A DNA stretch of 64,000 nt from Gavia stellata (lineage: Eukaryota > Chordata > Aves > Gaviiformes > Gaviidae). The position numbers and the translations under genes were made by a program. Each line of letters opens with the position of its first letter. Position 1 is the stretch's first letter. Below, one piece after another: positions 12,095 to 23,682 of this stretch. The stretch is from NCBI RefSeq assembly GCF_030936135.1, contig NC_082598.1, forward strand, positions 31,800,687-31,864,686. The letters run 5' to 3'. A model generated the notes under the pieces. The model was not told the origin of the DNA. It did not search any database and was given only the letters and a program-made list of their open reading frames with translations.

Positions 12095-15000
12095 GTAAGG
12101 AGCGGAGCGGAGCGGGGCGTGGAGGGGGGAAGGTGGCCGGGCTGCGGGGGGGGGTGGTGGTGGTGCAGAGGGCAGCTCCCCACCCCCTTTCGCCCCAGGT
12201 TGGCCTTAGGGAAAAAAAGGGTGGGAAAAATAATAATAATAAAAAAAAATCCCTAAAACCAACCCAAAAAAAGCGCCGCCGAGGGCTGGCGGCGGTGTAT
12301 TTTTGGCAATTGAGGTGATCCTCTTAAAAACGCTGCACGCCGAGCCGGGAGTCGCCCCCGGGTCGCTGACCCACCCCGGGACAGCAGGATTTCGAGATTT
12401 AGCTGATTTTTTACCCAGCCACCCCCTCCCCGTCTGAACCGAGCGGAGCCGCGGCTGGCTGCCCTAGGAACTAGCGCGGATGCTGGCGCTGGATTTGGCG
12501 TAGCAGTTGGGCAGGGTAGTTTTTAAGAGACGTGGGGGGAATTTGCAACAGAAATGATAAGTTTCTCTGTGGTCGCCTGATTAATTAAAAATTACGTACG
12601 CGCTGTGCATTGGCAAACAGTCCTAAGCAATGATCTGGAGCAATCCTAAGCCGCAATAGTTAATATTTTTTTTTCCTTTCCTAGAGAATTCGAAATGCCT
12701 AAGTATTACCTTTGTAAATCCACATAGAGCCCTCAGCATTGCAGAGTGTTCACCGCTTAATGAATGTTTGTGAAGGGATTTTCATTCCCCCTGAACGTCA
12801 GCGGGAGCAGCCAGAGCTCAGGGAGCCAGGTCACCCGCTCCTTTTCTTTTGCGAAGAAGGAAGGAGCAGAATTACTTCAGCAGCACTGCTGTGTTGGTGT
12901 AGTGCACAGGATGACATTCCCTGCTGATACAGTTGTTCAGGTGAAGCGTGCTTCTGGAGTTGTTGATTTTGAGAATGAAACTCGAGAAACAGATAAGAAA
13001 AACATGCAGCAGTCTCTACATGAGCAATGGAAAAGGTCCTCTCGGGACTTTTTAGTGCCCCATAATGGACCCCGGGGGGGCTGGGTTTCATTTTTGCAAT
13101 TTGTTTTCAGTCTGGTATATCACTCTTTATTTCAGTTGTATATGCTATTTATAGAGGATCTCTTTGAATCAGTGTATTTTTATTTACTGTTTTACTTCTC
13201 ACATTGTGTTTTTGTAATGGATTGCACGCTGACATATTTCAGTGGTGCTGCTATCGTTTAACTTACGGAGATGTGCATTTTGGGCGCATTAGATACATGT
13301 TGGTAACTGTGGCTGTGCATTTTAATATCGCCTCTAACAAGGAGATCTTCAAAGGCATAAAACATTTTCAGACATACGTATGATGCTAAACTGAACTTGG
13401 TGAGAAGAAAAAATACAGGTAGCTTCATAATTTTCTGCATTTTCTAACGCAAAACAATCATTAATCCATAACCGAAGTTATAAAGCCAATTCAGAGTTTG
13501 AAATAAGCCCTGCATCAAGGAACAGATGATAAACACTTCTCATGCAAACGCTCAGATTTGCAGGTATTCTGCCATCCATTCTGGATGGATGAATCAGAAT
13601 ATGGGATGGCACAAACAGCATAAGGCTCTGTTCTGAAAAAAGTTATGTGCAAATTCCTGCCTTTAGTTATTATTAATAGGCTACCTGAGGTCAGTAAAAT
13701 GATTTACAGTGCATAAAGTTAAGCAGATATCCATGTCTTTGCAGTACCAGGATCTACATGGGCATGTTTACAGGTAATAATAGATATAGAATAATCCTGT
13801 GTGGCAGAAAACCATGGCTTGAGGGCTTCATGGCTCTTTAATTTGTAAAGATTTAAGAGATTGAAGAAATACTTCTGACTTTTATATGCTTATGAAGTAA
13901 TTTTTCAAATAGTTTTAAAATTAAAAATTAACTCCTTTTGTTTAAAAGTGCTTAACAGGAAAGACACTGGTTCTTCAAAAGTTATGTATGTACCTTCATA
14001 AATGAAGATAGAACTATCAACTGAACTTCTGGGAGAATAAAGGTCTAACTATCGAAAAAGAAAACAAGTATTTGTGTCATAGCCAGGCTTTATGTAATTG
14101 ACTAAAACTTATGTGACACAGAGTCCTGCCTGATTTTTTTTTCCTCAGAAAAGTTTAGACATAACACAGTTGGACCAAAGGTGCTGTATATTTTGGTTTG
14201 TGTTTTGCTGTTGAAACATATTCCGTTTTGAAGAAAACTTTACATTCAGACCTACATGTAATAATTTCAGAAAAACAAATTACTTGTGGACCAAAGTTCT
14301 TGTAAGAAAATATTTTTATTGATGCTCCAGATACTGAATTTTGTAGACATCAACTCTTGTTCCCCATCATACAATAATTTCCTGGAAAATACTGACTTTG
14401 AGAAAAAAAAATTACATCTAAAAAGGCCGTGGTATTAAAATATTTTCCCACTGGAGAACTTTAGTGGTGTTTCTATGAAATTTCAGCTCCCTCAGGGAGC
14501 TTTTCCTTTCCAAGCTGAATAGGAAAAATTGCTTTGTGTAAAGGCCGTTCTTTGCTTAAAATAGAGGGCTTAGAAATATCAAGTTATGTAAAAAGGTATC
14601 ACTCATACTGTAAAGCATTTAAAATGAAAAAATCTTTCAGTGAAACTCTGGTGATTTATGGAAACGAAGGATCTGTTCTAGGGATTTTGACTAGAGTGAT
14701 GCTGAGTCTTTACACTGCTCAGTCTACTACAGCTACAACTGGAAGAACCCTTGTCTGTGACAGTGGCCAGACACTTCATGGAGGGTTACACGCCGACCTT
14801 TTAGTAACAACATAATGCAATTTTTCTGTGTCTTAAGTCTAACTCTGAATCCTGATAGGATTACTGTTGTATCTTCAGATGCCTTTGTCAGCTGCATAAG
14901 CACCCAATTACTATTAGTACTCAAGATAACCTTTTGTCTTTGAGCACTAACCTCAAAAACATAGAAGACACCTTTTCTTTTTTAAGAAAGCAAATATAAA

Positions 15001-15539
15001 TACATGACTTTCTATGACTAACAATTACAAAAAAATAAAAGCTAATCAGTTAGATTTTTGAGTTTTATAGGATAATAAAAATGTGATACTGTCTTTGCTC
15101 TCATTCTGATGGTCATCTGCTGAGGGTAACTTAATACCTAATACTGTCTGCTGCAAGACCTGTTCTTCTTTTAAAACTGTATTTGCACAGTATGCTGAAC
15201 GCTGAATACATTTGTATACTGAAAACAAGTGTGAATATTTTAAGATAAGAGATTATCTCTTCAGTTATAATAAATGTGGTAATCAAGAGTAGTTTATAAA
15301 AGGTATCAAGAGAATCCACTTACTACTTCTGTAGTTACTGTAATTGATTGTGCAATATTTTATATTTAATCTTGGGATCAAAGGTAACCATTGACAGCCT
15401 TAATTTAGGATCCTATTTGGTAATGTGCTGCTTATCTTTCTGTCGCTAAGATATTGAGTTTCAGCAGAAGATGTATTTTCAAGTAATTGAATGTCTTATT
15501 TGAGTCAGTTTGTAAATTGTTTTAATTGGGGAGGCTTTG

Positions 15540-16090
15540 TATATAGCACCAAGTACAATGTAAGTGCTGACAGTGAGGAGCTCTATGAGCAGGAAAAAAA
15601 AGAGAATTATACTGCATAAATTAAAACTAATCCGTCTGGAAGTAGTACTCTAAATGCAAACCCAGAGTGTGAGGAAGCAGAAGGAATTTAGAAAGCTATA
15701 ATTGCAGAATTGTAGGATGACATTAAGAAATCAAATATTCCTATGAATACAGTTTGGCATGAAGAATGCAGACATATGGAGAGGATACAGAAAATGACAA
15801 CAATACTTGTAAAAGACCACCTAGATTGATTCATCAGGGAGGATGAAAAGTACTAAATATTTAATGTTTGGTTAATTGCTGGTAGATAAAGAGAGAGAAG
15901 GCAAGATAACTGTTTACAAGTATTTGAGAGAGACAGTGACCAAGGAGGGAAAATAGGTACATTTAAACCTTATGAGTAGCGTAGCATGGCCAGGGGCTTT
16001 GAGTTACTGATGCAGGGCTCTTAGGAAACAAACCAACCTGCTGAGACTCAGGAGGAAATTAGTTTAGTATCTGTACTAATTTAGCTGTTG
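15540..16090 (+). repeat. Old CR1/L3-like LINE fragment, sense on +
   Basis: Degraded blocks follow the CR1 3' order: a 'gagaggatacagaaaatgacaac' stretch corresponding to the CR1 'gagagggtgcagaggagagcaac' region, then GATAACTGTTTACAAGTATT matching the 'gataacagtcttcaagtatgt' block, then an A-rich GGAGGGAAAATAGGTAC stretch. No open frame survives. The ends are approximate. It runs toward an opposed CR1 fragment just downstream. Confidence 0.5.
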
Positions 16091-16189
16091 AAACAACCCC
16101 TGTGTTAAAGAGTAATAAACATTGTGAAGCAGTCTTTCAGCCTTTTATTTTTGTTTTTCTACATCAGGTCACTGAAGTCTTGCTTATAA

Positions 16190-17280
16190 CTTGAAAAATT
16201 GAAGTTTTGTACTTCATAGACACACAAAATCACAAGGCTAGGTGTCAGGACATCATCTCTCTCTGCCAAAGCTGCATCAATTACATCAGTGTATTTCCTG
16301 ACAGGTGCTTAACTAACTTATGTTTTTAAGACCCCAGTGATGACCTACCCAGTCCAGAATCGTTTCCGGTGCTTTTGTGTCCTTCTTCTTGTTTTTAAAA
16401 TGCCTCACCTGCATCTTCCCTTGCTGTAGTTTAAGCCCACTATTTTTTGTCTACCCTTCATTTTGGAAAACAGATTATTCCCTCCCACTTTGCAACAGCC
16501 CTTCTTGTATGAGAAGATGGTCCTCTTGTCCTGAGAGGACAAGATCCATCCAAGAAACTAGCACCTTTCACAGAGGTTTACTGGATTTCTGATCTCTTAG
16601 AGATTTACGATGATCTCTGATAATTGTTCTCTCCTGTAATATTTCCAGTGGGTCTACATAGCTCTTGCTTGAAACCAGACATAATACTCAAACTGTTAGA
16701 TCAGCCATGCTGAATGTAGTAGAAGGACAGTTTTATGTAACTTGCAAGTATCTGCCCTATTTCTGTGTGCTGGTATTTGGTTTTTTTGCAACAGTATGTT
16801 GCAAAAACACCATAACACCATAGCATGTATGGTGTTATATCTGTGAAATGTTATAGCACCCAGATCCACTTATGCAGAACTGCTGCCAGTCATCCCATCC
16901 TGCCTCTCTCAGCCTTTATTTGTGCAGTTGGTTATTATCTAAATGAAATGCTTTGCTTTTGTCTTTTTAAATCTGTCAAAACACTTGAATTCTAATGCCA
17001 TCATCCAGTGCATTTGAACCCTTGTCAGTTTGGTCTGTCTGCAGATATAAAGCTACTCTCTGATCCATCATGCAAAGGAATCACTGAGGAGTATCCAAAA
17101 CAGACCCCTGAGCAAATTTCTCTTATCCTTTCAGTGTGATAGTGAATTGTTGAGAGCCACACTCTAAATATTCTTTTCCAAATGGTACCAACTTCTACTG
17201 CAATTTCATCTAAACCAACTGTGCCTAATTTGTTTACGACAATATCAAGAGACTGGGTACTGTACCTGTTGCACACAGTT
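16190..17280 (-). repeat. Old CR1/L3-like LINE with decayed reverse transcriptase
   Basis: On the - strand, a decayed reverse-transcriptase segment from 17276 to 17025 reads VVNKLGTVGLDEIA and later SGVCFGYSSVI, the broken counterpart of the CR1 SGVPQGSVLGP motif, followed by a DDG.ES.F.SAD remnant of the catalytic region. Further on (toward lower coordinates) come the 'caagagctatgtagac' block near 16655 and the 'gggcttaaactacagcaag' block near 16430, both typical of the CR1 3' part. The 5' end is missing and the frame is broken, so it is inactive. Confidence 0.75.
16783..16838. repeat. Two adjacent perfect 11-bp hairpins
   Basis: The first hairpin has arms TTTTTGCAACA (16783-16793) and TGTTGCAAAAA (16797-16807) with a three-base loop. 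The second has arms ATAACACCATA (16812-16822) and TATGGTGTTAT (16828-16838) with loop GCATG. They are four bases apart and sit inside the opposed CR1 fragment. The perfect pairing is directly visible; function is unknown. Confidence 0.85.
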
Positions 17281-18130
17281 TCTCAAAACTAATTTCTGGT
17301 GGCTCCGAGACTGGCTAATCTGAGGTTGGTGCTATCAGCTCCCTAAGTACTGTTTACTAGACTAGTTGTTTTGAAAACCCTGAACTTATTTAAAAAGCCC
17401 CAACCTATTCTTTCCCATTCCATCCTAATTTCTTTTTCCTTTGTCACGGATGTGTTGGCTGCCTGCTGGCAATTAACATGAATAGTGAAGAAGAAAAAAA
17501 AAACTAAACACTTTGGCCTTCTCAGCACCACTTAATATTGGATTTTTTAGTTGACTAAATTTTTCCTGGTCCTCCCTTCTCTTCTAACGTCTGTACAGAG
17601 TGTTTCTGTACAGGATCTGAAGAGGCACATCAGTGCACATCTAGCACCGGGGATTTTTGGCTGTGTGGGACCCCAGACAGAAGGGACCCTCTTTGCTGGG
17701 AGCTGATTTATGAGTTTTGATGTGATACTAAAGATGAACAGACACTTAAAGGAACTCTGCAACTTATGCATGAGTATGCACCTTTCAGTGTTTTTTAATG
17801 GCAAAGGGTCCATGTTTGTGCATTGTCATCTTAGCAGAATGTTACCTATCTGCAGAATGGAGTTTATGTACTTAGTGAAATAAATCTGTTTGTTTGCAGT
17901 GCAACCTTTCAGCTATGTAGACTATGACCCTAAATGTAAAACAGCAAGGGGAATATTAAATGATTAACTGATCCAGGAATAGGATGTGCAGTGAATAGTA
18001 CTAGGTTTTCTCTGGACTGGAAAATAAAGCTAACAAAATGAATGTGATGGTGAATGGTTGTCATTTTGAGTAACTAGAGCTTGCACCATAAACTTAATTT
18101 AGACCATTGTCTTGGAAGAACAGCCTCAGT

Positions 18131-18172
18131 GTTTAACTAGGCTAGTTTAACGCAGCTAGTTTAACTATTCAC
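18131..18172. repeat. 14-base tandem repeat, about 2.7 copies
   Basis: GTTTAAC occurs at 18131, 18145 and 18159, exactly 14 bases apart. The first two units share GTTTAAC....GCTA. It is a short, slightly diverged minisatellite-like array in TRMT9B intron 1. Confidence 0.8.
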
Positions 18173-19909
18173 AGCAGGATTCCTATTATTTTGTTTCATT
18201 ATCCTTTATTTACTAATAAAGCTGTTTTATGTAATGATTCATATCTGGAAGCAATTTAGTATGTCATCATGCTCCTATTTGTTGCCTTGATTAATGAAAT
18301 GAGAAAGCACTGTCAATCAGAATGGAGATTGTTACTATGATTGATAAATTCAATCCCAAGGGTAAGCAAAGTTCTGATAAAGAAATCTTAGGTTTGTTTT
18401 TGAGAAGGGCTGCAATGAGGTTTTGCAGTTGGACATTAATTGGACTTTTGTACTTGCTTGGGAAAAAAAGACCGTGGTTTTTAGGTGACCATTAGGGCTG
18501 TACACTTAGTTTTCCATGGCTACTTGTATTTGGGTGGAAAGACTGGTAAGTCTGAAACAAGCTGGAAGTAACCTGAAAGTATTGCTCACTGTATAGATAG
18601 TTCTTCCTGTTCTCTAGATGAAGGGAGAGAATGCAAATTGGACTACCTCACTTTTTACCTCACTGTCAGTATCAGCGACAGCTGCACATATTATTGCTGG
18701 AGAGCAGAGTATTGTGGGACATAGACCTGGTCCTCGTGGTTTATACTGTTCGATTTAAGGCCAGTGATAATTAGGTTATTGCATCCATAGCTGGAGTTGC
18801 ATGTGTCACCGAGATTTATGTTGCTGTAGTAACAGAGAGACACAACTGTGCTGAATTTCCTAGATCTTTGAAGTAGAAGTTCTCCTAATCCAAAATGGGA
18901 TTGAGAATTCCCATCAGTGCATGAAGAGTGTAACTAAGAGGGGCCCTCATTAATAGATTGAAATCTTGCATATCTGACTTTCAAACTGAGTTGAGTAAAT
19001 TCCTGCTGCTCATCAAAAGGTTAGAGAAAATAGGCAGCTGCAAGAGAGAAGACAAAAGGAAAGCCTCTGGCTCAAATTAATCAAGAGCAATTGTTTTGAA
19101 GACAAATAGGAGCAATGCAGGATTTGATGACTACCGTGAAAATTACAGGGTGCTTCCAAGAGGCCGTTGACAAGTTTGGAATGTGTTCTGGGTATTGTGA
19201 CTGGGCTGGAAATAGAAGCAAGGAGGAACTGGACATGAGCCAGGCCAAGACTTCACAGTATTATACGTCCGATTAAAACAGTGGTGGTGACATAGCACAT
19301 GGTAGATGGAGAAGATGTGAAGATCTTAGGTGGATGTGAGGGATAACCTGAGGTGGATGAGGAGGGCTGCAAGGGATTCAGAAGAACGGCAGGAAGGTGT
19401 GGAAAGCTTTGGGTAGGCTGTGGTAGAGGCAGAGTTTTTGGACTGAACACTACCTCCTGTGCGTCAATGTTAGGGCACCCCTTGCATCTGGGAGCCAGCA
19501 ACTGTTTTGTCCATTTGAGGATAAAGTATTTAATACAGTTAGTCACAAACAAAAAGTCTAGGGGAAAAAACCCAAATAAAAATAATCCTGACTTTTAAAA
19601 ATGTTGGTAACTGCGATTATTCATTTTTGGTTGTTGCATTTCAAGATCACATGTTTACATGTATTCATTACTTCAGCAGTGATAGAAAATGTCCAAGCAA
19701 CATGACTTTCCTTAAAGCAGTATCCTTGAAAAGTTAATTATCTAAAAGATTTCAAAATGTTAATGGAAAAGGAAGAAATTAGATTACCTTGGAGTCAGGG
19801 AACTTTTAGTGAGATGTGTAGCTATGAAAATATATGATATCATATGTTTGTGCAATTCCTTTCACCTCCTGGAAAGCCGTAATATTTTAGTTTATTTTTT
19901 TATTTTGCC

Positions 19910-19926
19910 TTTTTTTTTTTTTTTTT
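19910..19926. repeat. Poly-T run
   Basis: Seventeen consecutive T in TRMT9B intron 1. A similar run of fifteen T lies at 21442-21456. No flanking retroelement 3' end is recognised. Confidence 0.9.
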
Positions 19927-21988
19927 AACAAAGAAGGAAAGCAGCAATGTAGGAAAGAGTCAATGGACTATAACCTATTTACTTTCAAACAGTTTTGTTC
20001 GTGTATCACAGTTACACGTGATGGACTGGTGATCCATTTCCCTGCAAGTTCAACAGAAATGACACTACAACTTTCATCCAGTTTTCTCACTTCCTAGATC
20101 AGCTGCAACAAGGGCCTGTTGTAGTCTCATGAATGAACCTCGATGACCAGGAAGCATTGAAAGGAAAGAGAATACTGCTCTTCATTTGTTATTCAAACTG
20201 CTTGTTTGCAGGAGTCTCACATTTCTTAAGCTGCATCCAGGTTTTGGGGACTTGTCAAGCCTTGCTGCAGAGTGACTGAACAGCTGGGTGCCAATTTACT
20301 GCACACTCCCTACTCTGCACCAAGTCTCTGCGCAAACCCTTTGACAGGAGCATAAGCTACTGCACAAGAAAAGAAGAACTGAGCATGGGGAAAGCGTGTC
20401 CGTAATTACCACCTTCTGCTCTTTTTCGCCTCTTTGCTGGCTTATCGGACAGCTTCCAGGTAACTTAACTGGAGCAGATGCTGAAGCAATAGGATTTCTG
20501 GACATCTTGGATTTTCATTACCCCCTTGGCAAAACAGACTTTGCAATTATCCTGGAAGTTACAATCCAGAAGTTGGACGAACTGAACATTTTCTACAATT
20601 TATGTGCAACAGAGACACTATTTGGTACTTTCAAGGCAAAAAAAGTTGTAATGGTTGTTTTTGTTTATGAAGAGAAATAGAGGTATTGAGTTTGGCTTGT
20701 AAAGTTAAACAAGTAAGTTTCTGATGTTTTCAGTGAAATTAGAGTTGTGTGAAACTGGTACAGCTGCAGGCCAGGTCAGACTCCACAGGCTTCTTGCCTT
20801 TCGTAAACATTGAAATGAAGTGGTTTATTGCTAGGACATTTCCCTGCCGTGCTGTGAAGTAAAACCTGATAGTGTTATGGATCTTGACTGGAAAGTCAAA
20901 TTGGCAAGTCTAATTTCATCATGTGACTTCATTATCTACAAAATATAAACAATCAGCAGGAATGGAAATTGTAATGAAATGGTAAACAAAATAATTTGTA
21001 TTTTAGTAGACTATTGTTATTCTAAGATTATAACCAAATTATTCTCTTGACAATGTTTATTAAGCCTATCTAAAAAGAATAACCTCTAATGCAGTGTTGT
21101 AATACATGAGTCTCTAGCACATCCCGTATAGCAGAAGACCCAGTATCAGTCCCAGTGAATGAGAAAGTTAAAGGAAAAACTTAATGGTCTTGTGATTCAG
21201 TAGCAAACTAAGCCAAATTTCAGCCTACATTGGAATTCAATAAAGACATTTTAGGAAAAGTGTAATGTAACATTGTATCAATGGGAAAATTCTTACCATC
21301 TTCTAAGTCAAGTCCAAGTTGGCTTTTGTGTTTATTTAAAATATTCAAAGTAACCTTCAGTTCAGACAGCATCTTCTGTAGTTGGCATAAACTGGAATTT
21401 CTGTAGCATTTGGAATTCAATATGAATGACTGAAAACACTCTTTTTTTTTTTTTTTAAGAGTTGCAACAATTGAACAAAGAGCTTCAAGTGGAAAGATCA
21501 AAACACTTGGAAACACTGAATCACATAGTAACCAAACATGAACTATAAACTAGAGCAAGGAGCATATCAGATGGCAACAGAAAATAAATGATTGTTAGTC
21601 TTTCAAATTTCTACTTATAAATAGAGGATTTCTAGGCAGCTGAACAGTAAAATACAGTATGTTTTCAGGCAGAGAAGAAAGATAGCTGCAGACATGAAAC
21701 ACCCAATTTGTTTTATTTAAGGGTCAAATAAGAGAAAAAGAATGGGCTTTTGACTCTAAGGAATAATTATTTGAAATTACTGCAACTAACCCATCCTATT
21801 TGAGAACATAACTTGAAATGGCATTCTGAGAAAAGTTCGATTGAGTAACTTCCGGCACATGTAATATCATTTCAAGTCTGTGTTTCAATACTGTCTACTG
21901 CTGTTGTTCAGTCTGTTATAGTTTTCCACTCTTCAAGATGACACTGAAAATTTGCCTACTAGGAATTTACTATACTGTTACTGAATTT

Positions 21989-22017
21989 TTTATATATATA
22001 TATATATTTATATATAT
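21989..22017. repeat. TA microsatellite
   Basis: An alternating TA tract is interrupted once by TTTA (about 22007-22010). It lies in TRMT9B intron 1 and is likely polymorphic in length. Confidence 0.9.
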
Positions 22018-23528
22018 TTTTTCAGCTACTAAAAGGTGAGCTAATGCATTATAAAAGAAAACTGTGGATCATGCCAGAAAAAAAGAAAGTAAGGATTGTG
22101 AAAACACTGAACATAAATGTTTTGAAGAGAGATATTCATAGATACTACAGTCGGAATAGACTGTAATAATTGTGACAATTTGGCCTGACCTCTTACATAG
22201 CAGAGTATGTAAAACCAGTGAAATGGATCAAGTCTTGCATACTATTCTTATAGGCACTGACACACACTTAACTTGAAGTACATTAATTTTTTTTTTTTGC
22301 AGTCACTGGGATTAAGTCCCATTTTCTAAATGAAAAAGATTGTGCTTGTAGGACAGGTGTTTTGAAGAGCTCACATTATTTGTCATTATATGCAGTATTT
22401 TATTTTAAATCTTTTTTCATAATAACTTACTTCAACAGTAGAAGTGACAGAAAAATATTTTTTATTATGATTCAAAAATGTATATTATTTAAAAATCAAG
22501 GAAAGCAAAAGAACTTATGTGTTTAAAGTCTTTGTTTTTGACATTTTCAAATGCAGCTGAAGGAGTCACTTCTATAATTTCATCTTGATAATATATTGCT
22601 TAGTTTCTTGGAAGAAGTTTGGAAACAGGCTTTAATCTCTGCTGAATACTTGAACAATTAAATAAGTTCTGTTTAAATAATGAGGAGTATTTCCTGAATA
22701 AACCCGCAGTTTGAATTATTTTGAAGAATGCCTTAACACTTTGAAATGTAAACTTATCAGCCTCCATCAGATATTAAAGTCTGACCTGGTTGGTGCTTGG
22801 ATGAGGGGAAATCTTAAGCAAAATGTAAGATTCTGTATAAAGAGATTCAACATCTGCATACACTTGGTGTTTTACATGAGCTTAGGAGTAATATTAAAAG
22901 TCTGCGAAGATACCACTTCTCAAATGAATCATTAAACTGAAATACTTTGCTAAGAAACGAAGATAGCAGTGTGGGAGCAGGGAAATCATGGTTTTGTTGC
23001 TGAAAAATTTCAACCAACTCATCACTTCTAGAGGGTAGGTAAAGCACAAATAATTTATGCATTATTTAGGGGGTTTGGTTTCAGGGTCCAGGCTATGTTT
23101 CAAATAACATACTAATAGTTTGCCTATCTACTCACCTTAGCTACAACTGGAAAGTCTATTCTAAACATCCTGTTCTTAATCATTCTGCACTCCTGCTAAA
23201 TACAGGCTCCATTTTGTACCAGATAAGCTTTTACTACATTGGTGAACTTATTTAGGAATATGCATATTATTGAATAGGCACATGTAGTTATATAGTGCTC
23301 CTCAGGCAAGATGATACATTCAAATTTTTTCTTGACTTCCATGAAATAAAATCAGATTCTTTGAGTAAGGACCATTTTATAAATACGATGGCTGTTAGAT
23401 GGGTGTAATGATTTTATGAATGTAAACTTACAAGGTCCTGAATTATGCATGTCTATAAAATGTAAAGTCTATGCTATACAACAGTTTGTGTTTTGTTGTA
23501 CATAATCTTTCTTCATTGTGTTTTCAGG

Positions 23529-23682
23529 ATGGAACATGAGGCTACCCAGCTAGAAAAGCAGCACGTGCATAGTGTGTATGAAAATACAGCTGCCTACTTT
23601 AATGATCTGCAGAGCAAAGCATGGCCTCGTGTTCGAAACTTTCTGCTGGAGCAAAAGCCTGGCAGTCTCGTTGCTGACATAG
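23529..23682 (+). CDS. TRMT9B: TRMT9B coding exon 1 (start codon exon)
   Basis: The exon opens at 23528 after the acceptor TTTTCAG, one base before the ATG, and ends at the donor ATAG|GTAAGC (23682/23683). It encodes residues 1-51 plus one base of Gly52, from MEHEATQLEK to SLVADI, covering the N-terminal helix (YENTAAYFNDLQ, AWPRVRNFL) and the first half of SAM motif I. The intron after it is phase 1 and cuts the glycine-rich motif. Confidence 0.97.

Larger units (their letters stand above)
11640..12480 (+). promoter_or_regulatory. CpG island promoter of TRMT9B
   Basis: GC content and CpG density rise sharply here against an AT-rich background, peaking between 11880 and 12170. The island holds a large GC-rich inverted repeat (11942-12009), a pentanucleotide CCGGC/GGCCC-type repeat at about 12013-12042, a GAGCG-type tandem at about 12098-12118, and GC-box-like GGGGCGTGG at about 12114. 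No TATA box is placed convincingly, which fits a dispersed CpG-type promoter. The strong donor at 12094/12095 and the TRMT9B coding exons downstream on the same strand make this the likely promoter of that gene. Long open frames across the island on both strands result from the scarcity of stop codons in GC-rich DNA and are not genes. Confidence 0.8.
12095..23527 (+). other. TRMT9B intron 1
   Basis: This 11.4-kb intron starts GTAAGG and ends TTTTCAG before the start-codon exon. It contains no coding exon that I can recognise. It holds the shore of the CpG island to about 12480, two opposed CR1 fragments (about 15.5-17.3 kb), a pair of hairpins (16783-16838), a 14-base tandem (18131-18172), a TA microsatellite (21989-22017) and several poly-T runs. 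A good pyrimidine-rich acceptor at 12684 (TTTCCTTTCCTAG) could mark an alternative 5' UTR exon, but no convincing donor follows it. Confidence 0.7.

Noticed and set aside
11639-12318. Open frames of up to 205 codons on both strands across the CpG island
   Set aside because: They are Pro/Arg/Gly-rich, overlap in several frames and both strands, and follow from the rarity of stop codons in GC-rich DNA. No domain or splice logic supports them, apart from the short upstream ATG frame discussed for TRMT9B.
12684-12830. Possible extra 5' UTR exon after TTTCCTTTCCTAG
   Set aside because: The acceptor is good, but the only nearby donor candidate (CCAG|GTCACC) is weak and nothing else marks an exon.
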